In this document: one piece after another, positions 1 to 8,087 of the stretch
How positions within the stretch are numbered: position 1 is the first letter of the stretch
Layout: each line of letters opens with the position of its first letter
Origin: Rickettsiaceae bacterium
GTDB taxonomy: Bacteria > Pseudomonadota > Alphaproteobacteria > Rickettsiales > Rickettsiaceae
DNA: 41,702 nt
Direction of reading: 5' to 3'
Assembly (NCBI GenBank): GCA_020697135.1
Contig: JAJFBM010000008.1
Coordinates: forward strand, 1 to 41,702
Notes under the pieces: generated by a model
The model's database searches: none
What the model saw: the letters and a program-made list of their open reading frames with translations, nothing else
Told to the model about the DNA's origin: nothing
Position numbers and translations under genes: made by a program

Positions 1-937
1 AATAACTTAATGATTCTTCCTTTTTTATATTACCTTTATTCTCGTAATATTTTAAACCTCGATAAAGCTCAAACTTATATATATTATTTGTTGGAACAGG
101 ACTCTTAAGCTCATCTTTAATCCAAGCAAGAGGTAAGTATTTTATTGGAGCTTCACCGATCTCATATTTTACACGTTCCCTTGGATCAACAAAAAATGAA
201 AATATAGTACAAACATTATTCATTTTTTGTAAAACGTCAAATCCATTTTGCAATAATAATTTTGTTAAACCATAAGATGATAAAAGAAGTGGATTAAACT
301 CAATTATAGTCGAACAATGTAAAGCTGTTGCACCTTTAATATCCGCTATATTAATATATGCTCCTAAAGCTAATAATTTCCTTATCATAGACATGTTATA
401 CAACCTTGATAAGGATGATAATGCATCCATACCTAGATTATTTTTATGATTAATATTAACACCATGACTAATCAAAAATTCACATTCATCATTCTCATAA
501 TCTGAACTTAAATTATGCAGGGCAGAATCACCACGATTATTTATATTATTCACCTCAGCGCCATGCTCAATTAACAATTTCGCAATCGAGAAATCATAAA
601 CAAAATCAGGCAGCACATCACCTTTAATTGGAAAAATCTTCACTTTTAATGATTTGTACAAATAGGAATCTCCCTCACTACAAATTTTATTTATATTAAG
701 CTTATTAAGGCTAAATATATATTTAGCCAGATCTATATTATTTTCCTCGCAAACTTTTGTGAAAATATCTGTTATTATTACGCATGGGGCGCCATTTATA
801 GGTGAATACCCATTAAGTGTTATATCTTTATTTATATCTTCTATTTTTAATAACTGAGCTTTTATTAATTCTAAATTTTCAGCTTTATTTTCATTTATAA
901 GGTCAAATACTTGCTTTCTTAATTCGTCTTGAGTCAT
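1..937 (-). CDS. Ankyrin-repeat protein, partial (3' end outside window)
   Basis: The frame is open from an ATG at 937 to the window edge, giving 312 codons with no stop. A ribosome binding site (AAAGG) lies about 9 bases upstream. The N-terminus is MTQDELRKQVFDLINENKAE. Ankyrin-type units follow, seen in segments such as AKLLIEHGAEVNNINNRGDS and RKLLALGAYINIADIKGATA. After the repeats comes a non-ankyrin block containing PIKYLPLAWIKDELK and YKFELYRGLKYYE. That block matches PIKFIPVSWIRKELK and YSFELYRGIKFKE in the neighbouring gene at 1190-2686, so the two are tandem paralogs. Ankyrin proteins of intracellular bacteria are often secreted effectors that bind host proteins; that role is inferred here. 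No signal peptide is visible, which would fit type I or type IV secretion. The C-terminus cannot be assessed. Confidence 0.85.
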   Translation of the reverse strand, partial: MTQDELRKQVFDLINENKAENLELIKAQLLKIEDINKDITLNGYSPINGAPCVIITDIFTKVCEENNIDLAKYIFSLNKLNINKICSEGDSYLYKSLKVKIFPIKGDVLPDFVYDFSIAKLLIEHGAEVNNINNRGDSALHNLSSDYENDECEFLISHGVNINHKNNLGMDALSSLSRLYNMSMIRKLLALGAYINIADIKGATALHCSTIIEFNPLLLSSYGLTKLLLQNGFDVLQKMNNVCTIFSFFVDPRERVKYEIGEAPIKYLPLAWIKDELKSPVPTNNIYKFELYRGLKYYENKGNIKKEESLSY

Positions 938-1060
938 CTAAGCACCTTTGTTATTTGTAGGAAATTATATATTTTTTAAATTGCTTAATGAATTAATTAC
1001 AAATGATGCTATGCCATTTTATCAACAACTGTGTTTTCCCTAAAGTCTCCACTACATAAT

Positions 1061-1170
1061 TCTTAAAAACTTGACTTTGTGCCTATATTAGACTATTTCT
1101 TTTATGTTAAGGTGCGTTATGGGTATAAAGTTTATATATTCATAAGTAAAAATCCACGAGAATGTACTTT
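1061..1170. repeat. ~110 bp direct repeat, copy 1, upstream of ankyrin gene
   Basis: This copy matches 2828-2937 over about 110 bases, with a long stretch identical in the middle and only scattered differences at the ends. It lies about 125 bases upstream of the ankyrin gene starting at 937; the other copy lies about 140 bases upstream of the paralog starting at 2686. Inside is an odd palindrome TATAAAGTTTATA. On the minus strand TTTACT, 17 bases, TATACC could serve as a promoter for the ankyrin genes. On the plus strand a TTGACT element is also present. The simplest reading is that gene plus upstream control region was duplicated as one unit. Confidence 0.85.
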
Positions 1171-1189
1171 CTATATAGCCAAATTATTT

Positions 1190-2686
1190 TTAGTAATCAT
1201 GGCTATTGTTAAACTCATCAGATGATAATCCACTTAGCAAAGTTTCAAATTTTTGCAATGAATCTACGATAGATTTAAGTTCATCAAAAATCGGACGCGG
1301 AGCAAATCCTTTACCATTCTCTATAAGTTCCCCGCTCTTTAAACCACTTAATAAATAGCTTCCAATATAAACTTTGAGCTCTTTAGGCAAAACAGATAAA
1401 TAACCTAGATTTTTTTCTTCTTTACATAAACAAAGGACTTTATACCAAGCATTAGTAAATCCCCCTTTTTTTAAATCAATTTTTATACAAACTGATTTAA
1501 TAAAGTCTCGGCTAACACTTTTAAAATCTTGTAATTGTATGGGTTCTTCATAATTAGTATTAAAAAGCTGTCTTGTTAGGTTACAAGAATTTTTAACAAT
1601 ACTATTTACAATATTTCTATTAACCGGAGTATCTAAACTTATAGAGTTAAGTTGCTCTTTTAATTCTGTAAAACAACCTTTAGCAAAATCAATACCTTTA
1701 AATGAAGGGTAAAAATTTACAGCTTCAGTCTTAGAAATCTTTTTATGTAGCTCTTTGAATTTTATACCACGGTATAATTCAAAGCTGTAAATAGAGCATT
1801 TCAAATTCTTCTTTAACTCTTTTCTTATCCAACTTACCGGTATAAATTTTATAGGACTATCTCCTTCGCGATACACAGGATATATAGGAGCTGGATCTCC
1901 AAATGAAGTGAAAGTTATTTCAGATATTTTGCTTCTCTGAAGTATATCAAATCCTTTCTCAAGAAATAATTTACTGAGAACTCGATCTCCATACGCACAA
2001 TAATCATGTTCTAATTTTGCTGAGTAGTGTAGAGCTGTCCACCCCCAATTATTTGAATCATTTATATAGGCACCAGCACTTAGGAGTTTTTTTACAGCTG
2101 GGATCTTATAATATTTTGCGTAAGTTTGTAAAACATTATCTTTTATTATATACCAATACTCTTGGTCTTCTATATGATGGTTAACATCTGCTCCTTTAGT
2201 TATTAAGAAATCTAGCTTTTCTGTGTTATATTTTTCGTCAGGATTTATAGAAATACTGGTTTTTAGTTGTGAAAGTGATAAACTATAATCCTCATATTGT
2301 AATGGAGAATATCCAAATTTATTACGAACATTTACATTAGCACCTAGCTCAACTAATTTTTTGGCAATACTAAGATTATAGACTATTGCTTGATGCAATG
2401 GATATGTTCCACTACAATCAGGTTTATTTATGTCGATTTTATTAAGACTTAATAGAAAATCTATTAATTGAATATTGTTATACTTAATAGCTAAACCTAA
2501 AAGAGTATGTGCAGAAACATCAGGATTATAAGGGCATACAATATTCATTACACTTATCTCTTGATTAACGTCTTCAAGCTTAAGTATATGACGTTTAATT
2601 AATTCGAATTCTTCTGGAGTATGGCTACTCTTAAAACTGATAAGCTCTAATATATCACTAATTAAAAATAGCTCGTCTGATTTCAT
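1190..2686 (-). CDS. Ankyrin-repeat protein with C-terminal F-box/PRANC-like motif
   Basis: 498 residues, starting MKSDELFL with AAGGA just upstream of the ATG. Residues ~50-250 carry ankyrin-type helices (LLGLAIKYNNIQLIDFLLSL, AKKLVELGANVNVRNKFGYS, VKKLLSAGAYINDSNNWGWT). Residues ~250-330 form a block shared with the paralog at 1-937. Residues 433-446 read LPKELKVYIGSYLL. This fits the L-P-x-E-[LI]-x3-I-x2-Y-L pattern of F-box and PRANC tails, which in Orientia and poxvirus ankyrin proteins recruit host SCF ubiquitin ligase. The ankyrin fold is clear from sequence. The F-box-like reading is inference from a short motif. No signal peptide or membrane segment is visible. A host-directed effector is the likely role; the target is unknown. 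Confidence 0.88.
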   Translation of the reverse strand: MKSDELFLISDILELISFKSSHTPEEFELIKRHILKLEDVNQEISVMNIVCPYNPDVSAHTLLGLAIKYNNIQLIDFLLSLNKIDINKPDCSGTYPLHQAIVYNLSIAKKLVELGANVNVRNKFGYSPLQYEDYSLSLSQLKTSISINPDEKYNTEKLDFLITKGADVNHHIEDQEYWYIIKDNVLQTYAKYYKIPAVKKLLSAGAYINDSNNWGWTALHYSAKLEHDYCAYGDRVLSKLFLEKGFDILQRSKISEITFTSFGDPAPIYPVYREGDSPIKFIPVSWIRKELKKNLKCSIYSFELYRGIKFKELHKKISKTEAVNFYPSFKGIDFAKGCFTELKEQLNSISLDTPVNRNIVNSIVKNSCNLTRQLFNTNYEEPIQLQDFKSVSRDFIKSVCIKIDLKKGGFTNAWYKVLCLCKEEKNLGYLSVLPKELKVYIGSYLLSGLKSGELIENGKGFAPRPIFDELKSIVDSLQKFETLLSGLSSDEFNNSHDY

Positions 2687-2827
2687 ATCCTTACCATTTA
2701 TTAAAAGATAACAATAATTTATTGCTTACTATTATATCGTTTATTTTAATGACTAGTAACATAACTTAAACGAAATTATTATTTTTTATCTAAGCCTGTA
2801 TTATTTTTATAAGGAATACAGCTCAAA

Positions 2828-2937
2828 TCTTAAAAACTTGACTTTGTACCCATATTAGACTATTTCTTTTATGTTAAGGTGCGTTATGGGTATAAAGTTT
2901 ATATATTCGTAAGTAAAAAACCACGAGAAAATACTTT
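2828..2937. repeat. ~110 bp direct repeat, copy 2, upstream of ankyrin gene
   Basis: Second copy of the repeat at 1061-1170. It occupies the 336-base gap between the ankyrin start at 2686 and pnp at 3023. The rest of that gap holds no gene I can support. A small hairpin (TGGG, GATA loop, CCCA) at 2950-2961 lies in what would be the pnp leader. Which of the two flanking, divergent genes the repeat serves is not settled by position alone. Copy 1 lies only upstream of an ankyrin gene, so the ankyrin promoter is the better guess. Confidence 0.85.
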
Positions 2938-3022
2938 TTTGATATGCATTGGGGATACCCATTGCTCAATAAATACAAACCTGACGAAATAATAAAAATT
3001 TGAAAATTTTAAGGATGAATGA

Positions 3023-5278
3023 ATGTTTAATGAAGTTATAAAGACAGTTGAATATGGCAAGCATAAATTAACCCTAAAGACAGGGAAATTTGCTCGTCAA
3101 GCAGAAGGCGCAGTAATTGCTGAAATGGGTAAGACAGTAGTTTTATGTACAGTTGCAGCTGAAAGAGCAGCAAAAGAAGGGGTAGATTTTTTCCCACTAT
3201 CCGTACACTATAAAGAAATGTCTTCTGCAGCTGGTAAAATCCCTGGTGGATTTATAAAGCGTGAAGGTAAACCAAGCGACAGAGAAGTTTTAATATCAAG
3301 GCTTATTGATAGACCAATTAGACCCCTCTTCCCAGATGGGTTTTATAATGAAACACAAATTCTTTGCACAGTTTTGTCACATGATCCAGCTTGTAGTCCT
3401 GATATAGTTGCAATTATTGGTGCATCTGCAGCGCTAAGCCTTTCAGGCTTGCCATATGAATCTGTTATTGCAGCTGCAAGAATTGGTTATATTGACGGTG
3501 AATACGTATTAAATCCAACATATGAAGAGTTAAAAGAGAGTAGATTAGAACTTATCGTTGCTGGAACTGATGATTCTATCATGATGGTTGAATCTGGCGC
3601 AAGTGAGCTTAGTGAAAAAAACATGCTTGAAGCATTAGAATTTGGTCATAAATCTTTCCAGCCTGTAATTAAAGCTATTAAAGAGCTGGAGAAAGAAGCT
3701 GGTAAAGATAAATGGGTAATTGAAAAGAAGGATTTTTCTTCCCTAGAGAGTCATTTAAAAAATGAATTTGGTGCGCAAATTACAGCCGCTTATAAGATTC
3801 CAGCAAAGCGTGAAAGAAGAGATTTACTAAAACTTATTCAACATGCGGCTCTAGAGAAATACGCAACTGAAGCTCAAGGTTATACTAGCCTTGAAGTTGC
3901 TCATACATTAGAAAAAATTAAATCGCAAGTTGTTAGAGAAAGTATTCTTAATAGCCAAGTTAGGATTGATGGGCGTAAAGCAGTTGATATAAGACCTATA
4001 GAGTGTGAGGTTGGTTTACTTCCTAAAACACATGGATCTAGTTTATTCACAAGAGGCGAAACACAAGCTCTTGTGATAACAACACTTGGCACTACACAGG
4101 ATGAGCAGATTCTTGATGGGCTTGAAGGAGAGCAACGTGAACATTTCATGCTGCAATATAGCTTCCCACCATATTCAGTTGGTGAAGTTGGAAGGATGAG
4201 CGGTCCTGGAAGACGCGAAATTGGTCATGGTAGACTTGCCTGGAGAGCAATTCAAGCAGTGCTTCCTGAAAGAACAAATTTTCCATATGCATACAGAGTT
4301 GTGTCAGAGATAACATCATGTAACGGTTCAAGTTCAATGGCAACTGTTTGTGGTGCATCACTATCTATGATGGATGCTGGCGTTCCTTTAAAAGCTCCAG
4401 TTGCTGGAATTGCAATGGGACTCATAATGGAAGATAAAAAGTTTACTATTCTCTCAGACATTTTAGGTGACGAAGATGCACTTGGAGACATGGATTTCAA
4501 AGTAACCGGTACAACAAGCGGTATTACTGCACTACAAATGGATATTAAAGTATCTGGTATTACTTTAGAAATTATGCGTCAAGCTTTAGAGCAAGCACGC
4601 GTTGGTAGACTGCATATTCTTGGTGAAATGGATAAAGCAATTAAAGCTCATAGAACAGAAGTTAGTGAACATGCACCAATTATCAAAACTGTACAAATTA
4701 ACAAAGACAAAATCAGAGAATTAATTGGCCCTGGTGGCAAAGTAATTAAAGATATTTGTGAAAAAACCGGTGCTAAGATTGATATTAGCGATGAAGGACT
4801 TGTGCAAATTGCAACGGTAGGCGCTGAATCATTAAATAAAGCCCTTGCAATGGTTAATGATATTGTTGGCGACCCTGAAGTGGGCAAAATCTATGAAGGA
4901 ACAGTAGTGAAAATCATTGATTCAGGAGCGTTCGTAAACTTCTTCGGATCAAAAGATGGTTTCTTACATATTAGCGAAATTTCTGAAATAAGAGTAACTG
5001 ATATTAAGGACCATATTAAAGTTGGAGACAAAGTAGAAGTTAAACTTGTTGGATTTGATAAAGGTAAGTCTAAACTAAGTATTAAACAAGCTAAAGCTGG
5101 AAATACTAGTAGTGGCAATAATGGTGGCAATGCTAGCGCTGCCACTGGTAATGCTGGCAGTCCTAAGCAAGAGGTAGCAAGGGAAAAAAACTGGACCTTA
5201 CCAAAAAAACAGAATGAAGAAGAATTACAAGGTGACGATCAAGTCGAGCTTGTAACTGAACGTAAATATTTCAACTAA
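3023..5278 (+). CDS. pnp: Polyribonucleotide nucleotidyltransferase (PNPase)
   Basis: A 751-residue phosphorolytic 3'-5' exoribonuclease and polymerase, part of RNA decay and likely trimeric in the cytoplasm. Two RNase PH domains are recognisable: residues ~10-145, and ~320-500 including the acidic DEDALGDMDF segment near 484-493. A helical linker lies between them. A KH domain follows (RELIGPGGKVIKD near 565, with the GPGG loop), then an S1 domain (~620-690, GTVVKIIDSGAFVNFFGSKD). The last ~60 residues are a Gly/Asn/Ala-rich, then charged, tail ending TERKYFN. The ATG at 3023 has AAGGA 7 bases upstream. In most proteobacteria pnp directly follows rpsO. Here rpsO is at 18108-18377 on the opposite strand, so that pairing is broken. 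cca follows 69 bases downstream. Confidence 0.98.
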   Translation: MFNEVIKTVEYGKHKLTLKTGKFARQAEGAVIAEMGKTVVLCTVAAERAAKEGVDFFPLSVHYKEMSSAAGKIPGGFIKREGKPSDREVLISRLIDRPIRPLFPDGFYNETQILCTVLSHDPACSPDIVAIIGASAALSLSGLPYESVIAAARIGYIDGEYVLNPTYEELKESRLELIVAGTDDSIMMVESGASELSEKNMLEALEFGHKSFQPVIKAIKELEKEAGKDKWVIEKKDFSSLESHLKNEFGAQITAAYKIPAKRERRDLLKLIQHAALEKYATEAQGYTSLEVAHTLEKIKSQVVRESILNSQVRIDGRKAVDIRPIECEVGLLPKTHGSSLFTRGETQALVITTLGTTQDEQILDGLEGEQREHFMLQYSFPPYSVGEVGRMSGPGRREIGHGRLAWRAIQAVLPERTNFPYAYRVVSEITSCNGSSSMATVCGASLSMMDAGVPLKAPVAGIAMGLIMEDKKFTILSDILGDEDALGDMDFKVTGTTSGITALQMDIKVSGITLEIMRQALEQARVGRLHILGEMDKAIKAHRTEVSEHAPIIKTVQINKDKIRELIGPGGKVIKDICEKTGAKIDISDEGLVQIATVGAESLNKALAMVNDIVGDPEVGKIYEGTVVKIIDSGAFVNFFGSKDGFLHISEISEIRVTDIKDHIKVGDKVEVKLVGFDKGKSKLSIKQAKAGNTSSGNNGGNASAATGNAGSPKQEVAREKNWTLPKKQNEEELQGDDQVELVTERKYFN

Positions 5279-5291
5279 GGCTATATTATTA

Positions 5292-5325
5292 GGGCAGCAT
5301 CAAAGATTTATTCTTGAAGCTGCCT
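5292..5325 (+). terminator. Weak stem-loop after pnp
   Basis: GGGCAGC at 5292-5298 pairs with GCTGCCT at 5319-5325 (seven pairs, one G-U) around a 20-base loop. It sits 14 bases after the pnp stop. No convincing T-run follows, so it may be an mRNA 3'-end stabiliser or a weak terminator between pnp and cca. Confidence 0.4.
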
Positions 5326-5347
5326 TATAATTCCCTTTCAAAATATT

Positions 5348-6553
5348 ATGAATCAAGTCAACCTTAAGCTCGAATTTAATTCAGAAAATCTCAAAATTTT
5401 AGCTGAAGCATTATCATCAACAGGAAAAAGCTTTAGGCTAATTGGTGGATGCGTCCGAGATAAAATACTTAATGCCCAAATTACGGATATAGATATAGCA
5501 ACCCCCCTCCTGCCTGCAGAAGTAATTGAAGCATGCAGTAAATGTTCCATCAAAACAGTCCCTACCGGTATAGAATATGGGACTGTAACAGCAATAGTTA
5601 ATGGAGAGAAGTTTGAAATTACTACCCTTAGAAAAGATATTGAATGTTTCGGTAGGCGCGTAAAGGTAGAATATACTGAAGATTATGCACAAGATGCAGC
5701 CAGAAGAGACTTTACCATTAATGCTTTAAGTTATGACATAAGTGAGCAAAAAATATATGATTATTTTGGTGGCTTAGAGGACCTTAAAAACTCAAAAGTA
5801 GTTTTTATTGGCGATGCTGCTGAAAGAATAAAGGAAGATTACCTTAGAATACTTAGGTTTTTTCGGTTCTCTGGTAGATATGCAAAAGAAATAGATGAGA
5901 CTGGCTACCATGCAGCAATAGAGCATAAATCAGGTTTAAAGCAACTTTCCAGGGAAAGGATTACGGTTGAAATGGACCGGATATTAGCCCATCACAATCA
6001 TATCATGGTTTTAGATTTAATGGAAAAGGGGGGGGTATTTAAAGAAATCGATGAGAGAATTTCAGTAAATATTCAAGCATTAAAAGATTTAAAAGAGCTC
6101 ACGCAAATACTAAATATTCAGGATAGCCTTGCAACTAAATATGCTTTACTATTAAGCCAGACCACTAAAGAGAGTTTAAAAGATATAGTTTTAAACTTAA
6201 GAATGTCGAATAAGATAATTAATGAAATAGTTGAGCTCAGTAAAGAATATAACCCTCTCAGGGAAGATTTATATCATTTATGGTTCAACAACCCTAATTT
6301 ATTTCAGCAAAGATTATTAGTTTTATCTTCTTTAAAATCACTGGCAACTGATGAAGCGCAGAGTATTTTAAATAAAATGAAAACTCATGAGCCAAAGGAA
6401 TTTCCTATCAATGGTAATATGTTATTGGCTCTTAATTTTGAAGGAAGTGAGCTTAAAAATATGCTTGATAAGCTTAAAATCAAATGGGTGGAAAGCAATT
6501 TTGTTTTAACTAAAGACGAGCTGCTAAGGCTTGCTCAAAATAATAATTCATGA
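5348..6553 (+). CDS. cca: CCA tRNA nucleotidyltransferase / poly(A) polymerase family
   Basis: A 401-residue class II nucleotidyltransferase of the tRNA CCA-adding/poly(A) polymerase family, which builds or repairs the 3' CCA end of tRNAs. The head domain has the signature LIGGCVRD (31-38) followed by D47-I-D49, the metal-binding acidic pair. RRDFTINALSYD (~114-125) and an ERIKEDYLRILRFFRF segment (~160-175) match the conserved nucleotide-selection and tRNA-head motifs. The C-terminal part is helical, as in the family. Length is normal for alphaproteobacteria. Both tRNAs in this window already encode CCA, so repair is the likely main role here. No strong ribosome binding site precedes the ATG. 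The next gene starts 7 bases after this one stops, suggesting co-transcription. Confidence 0.93.
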   Translation: MNQVNLKLEFNSENLKILAEALSSTGKSFRLIGGCVRDKILNAQITDIDIATPLLPAEVIEACSKCSIKTVPTGIEYGTVTAIVNGEKFEITTLRKDIECFGRRVKVEYTEDYAQDAARRDFTINALSYDISEQKIYDYFGGLEDLKNSKVVFIGDAAERIKEDYLRILRFFRFSGRYAKEIDETGYHAAIEHKSGLKQLSRERITVEMDRILAHHNHIMVLDLMEKGGVFKEIDERISVNIQALKDLKELTQILNIQDSLATKYALLLSQTTKESLKDIVLNLRMSNKIINEIVELSKEYNPLREDLYHLWFNNPNLFQQRLLVLSSLKSLATDEAQSILNKMKTHEPKEFPINGNMLLALNFEGSELKNMLDKLKIKWVESNFVLTKDELLRLAQNNNS

Positions 6554-6560
6554 GATAAAG

Positions 6561-7394
6561 ATGCATAAGAGCTTTAATATTTTGCTTATCACAATTATTT
6601 TAAATTTTAGTTTGGCTGTTAATGCTGAACCAAAGATTAAAATTGTTACAATGCTCTCTCCTATTGCTTCTCTAATTTCGATGATTGGAAAAGATAAGGT
6701 TGATATAGAGATATTAGGTACAAGTAATGCTTGCGTTCATCACCATCATTTAAAACCTAGCCAAATTAATAAACTGCAATTAGCTGATTTGATTATTATG
6801 GTAGATCCTAATTTTGATGGAAAAGTCATTACCAAGTTAAATTTCCCCTCAAACAAAGTAAAATACATTGCTCAAAGCCTTGAGAAAATAGGCAATCATG
6901 ACTACCATTTTTGGTTCGACCTACATAAGGTGATAAATAGTTTAGATATAATTACTCGGTCTCTCTCTCAAGCCTCACCGCAAAATCAGGATTATTTTAA
7001 AGCTAATTATTACAATGCAAAAATTAAGCTTTTAAAATTAAGGCAGGAAATACAGAAATCATTAGTTCTCAGTAATATCTTATTACTTTCAAAAGCATTA
7101 GATAGTTTTTTTCAAAATTATGATACTTCCCCTACTAGCTATTTTATATCTGAGCCTAGTATAAAATTTAGCGATATGAAGGAGCTTATGAGGGCTGTTA
7201 AGACTAAGAAATATAAATGCATTATCATGGACGAAGAACAGTCTTATGAAAAATTCAATAATCTTTTTAAAGAAGAGATAAGGATTATTCAACTAAACGC
7301 AGAACATTGGCCGACTACATCAACAAAGGAATTAAGCGAACTTTATTTTGATCACTTTAAATCCATTATGCTTAAAATCAAGGAATGTAATTAG
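6561..7394 (+). CDS. ZnuA-like metal ABC transporter substrate-binding protein
   Basis: A predicted periplasmic zinc/manganese-binding protein of 277 residues. I chose the ATG at 6561 over one 30 bases upstream. It avoids overlap with cca and begins a clean signal peptide (MHKSFNILLITIILNFSLAV, then NA-EP). A mature start IKIVTMLSPIASLISMIG fits the cluster A-1 metal-binding family. HHHH at about 60-63 followed by LKPSQ replaces the usual H-x-Y-x-P site. HDYHFWFDLHKV corresponds to the D-P-H-x-W-L-D segment. The acidic/His-rich loop typical of zinc ZnuA proteins is reduced. No ABC ATPase or membrane permease gene lies nearby, so its partners must be elsewhere. Exact metal is not determinable from sequence. 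Confidence 0.75.
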   Translation: MHKSFNILLITIILNFSLAVNAEPKIKIVTMLSPIASLISMIGKDKVDIEILGTSNACVHHHHLKPSQINKLQLADLIIMVDPNFDGKVITKLNFPSNKVKYIAQSLEKIGNHDYHFWFDLHKVINSLDIITRSLSQASPQNQDYFKANYYNAKIKLLKLRQEIQKSLVLSNILLLSKALDSFFQNYDTSPTSYFISEPSIKFSDMKELMRAVKTKKYKCIIMDEEQSYEKFNNLFKEEIRIIQLNAEHWPTTSTKELSELYFDHFKSIMLKIKECN

Positions 7395-7439
7395 AATTTA
7401 GTTTTAAACATAAATCTTTAAAACCCTTTAAAGCTACTA

Positions 7440-7468
7440 TTGACATTTAGCATTTTCTACGCTAGTTT
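7440..7468 (+). promoter_or_regulatory. Candidate tRNA-His promoter
   Basis: TTGACA at 7440-7445, a 17-base spacer and a weak TAGTTT at 7463-7468, about 20 bases before tRNA-His. The -35 is perfect; the -10 is poor, so this is tentative. Confidence 0.45.
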
Positions 7469-7488
7469 ATACCAACTTAAAACCTTAT

Positions 7489-7565
7489 GGCGAATGTAGC
7501 TCAGTTGGTAGAGCATCAGATTGTGGTTCTGAGGGTCGCCGGTTCGAGACCGGTCATTCGCCCCA
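7489..7565 (+). tRNA. tRNA-His (GTG anticodon)
   Basis: Complete cloverleaf. The acceptor GCGAATG (7490-7496) pairs with CATTCGC (7555-7561). The anticodon stem TCAGA/TCTGA encloses the loop TTGTGGT with anticodon GTG. The T arm contains GGTTCGAGACC. G at 7489 is the encoded G-1, which pairs with C73 at 7562. CCA is encoded at 7563-7565. The usual G-1:C73 identity pair is therefore present. Some alphaproteobacterial groups outside Rickettsiales have lost it. An accessory island starts immediately downstream. Confidence 0.97.
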
Positions 7566-7649
7566 TTCTTAAAATTCATTAAAAATATATTTTATCGCCT
7601 TATATTATAAACAAAGCTGGATCTAATATTAAACCATTTCTAAATATCT

Positions 7650-7684
7650 TTAAGCAAATAGATCTAACTAATATATTTGCCTAA
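7650..7684. repeat. Inverted repeat downstream of tRNA-His
   Basis: TTAAGCAAATA at 7650-7660 pairs with TATTTGCCTAA at 7674-7684, with one wobble, around a 13-base loop. No T-run follows. It could be a 3' processing or termination signal for the tRNA transcript. The region 7566-7729 holds nothing else I can support. Confidence 0.45.
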
Positions 7685-7729
7685 AGCAAACTCTTTAATT
7701 AATTTTATTTAATTATATTAATAAAAAGA

Positions 7730-7758
7730 TTGACATTTGCTAGTAAATTTAGTATAAT
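7730..7758 (+). promoter_or_regulatory. Consensus sigma-70 promoter
   Basis: Perfect TTGACA at 7730-7735, a 17-base spacer and perfect TATAAT at 7753-7758. This is the best promoter in the window. Transcription would start near 7765, exactly where the palindrome CTTCATATGAAG (7766-7777) begins. No gene of protein-coding length follows before the terminator ending at 7914. Confidence 0.8.
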
Positions 7759-7764
7759 AAATTA

Positions 7765-7914
7765 TCTTCATATGAAGGTAATTAATTGAGAACATTATTT
7801 TCCTCATTTAAAAAATAATTAGTTTTATTTTATAAATATGGATAAATTTGGTTTTTAGTTATAATATTCTTTCCTTTGTAGGTAAAGCCTCGTCAGCTTT
7901 ACCTATTTTTTTTT
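7765..7914 (+). ncRNA. Candidate small RNA (~150 nt)
   Basis: The stretch is bounded by a consensus promoter (7730-7758) and an intrinsic terminator (7880-7914). It opens with the 12-base palindrome CTTCATATGAAG at 7766-7777. The only short frame seen is ATG GAT AAA TTT GGT TTT TAG, a six-codon peptide. It matches no RNA family I recognise. A second reading is that it is what remains of a deleted gene resembling 8088-9215: that gene has the same promoter spacing, a 5' CTTC...GAAG hairpin and a terminator preceded by the same TTCTTTCC. It could also be a leader that attenuates 8088, but 8088 has its own promoter. Confidence 0.5.
7880..7914 (+). terminator. Intrinsic terminator
   Basis: AGGTAAAGC (7880-7888) pairs perfectly with GCTTTACCT (7896-7904) around a seven-base loop and is followed by A and nine T. 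A strong rho-independent terminator that ends the transcript from the promoter at 7730. Confidence 0.88.
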
Positions 7915-8013
7915 AAAAAAAACATATAAACTTAATATCTACTAACTTTTTCGCTTCTAACGTAAAAAACTTACTTTATTTATTAATGTTTATTCATACA
8001 TGTTAAATTTTGC

Positions 8014-8042
8014 TTGACAAATCGTAAATTTTTTGATATTTT
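8014..8042 (+). promoter_or_regulatory. Promoter of the duplicated-unit gene
   Basis: TTGACA at 8014-8019, a 17-base spacer and TATTTT at 8037-8042. Eight bases later comes a short hairpin CTTC-ATTAA-GAAG (8051-8063), placed at the presumed 5' end of the mRNA as in the transcript from 7730. The coding start is at 8088. Confidence 0.7.
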
Positions 8043-8087
8043 ATTCGCGTCTTCATTAAGAAGATATTTAATAATAAGAATAGTTAT

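Noticed and set aside
6531-6560. Upstream start adding ten residues to the ZnuA-like protein
   Set aside because: It overlaps cca and puts a charged segment before the signal peptide; the ATG at 6561 gives a normal signal peptide.
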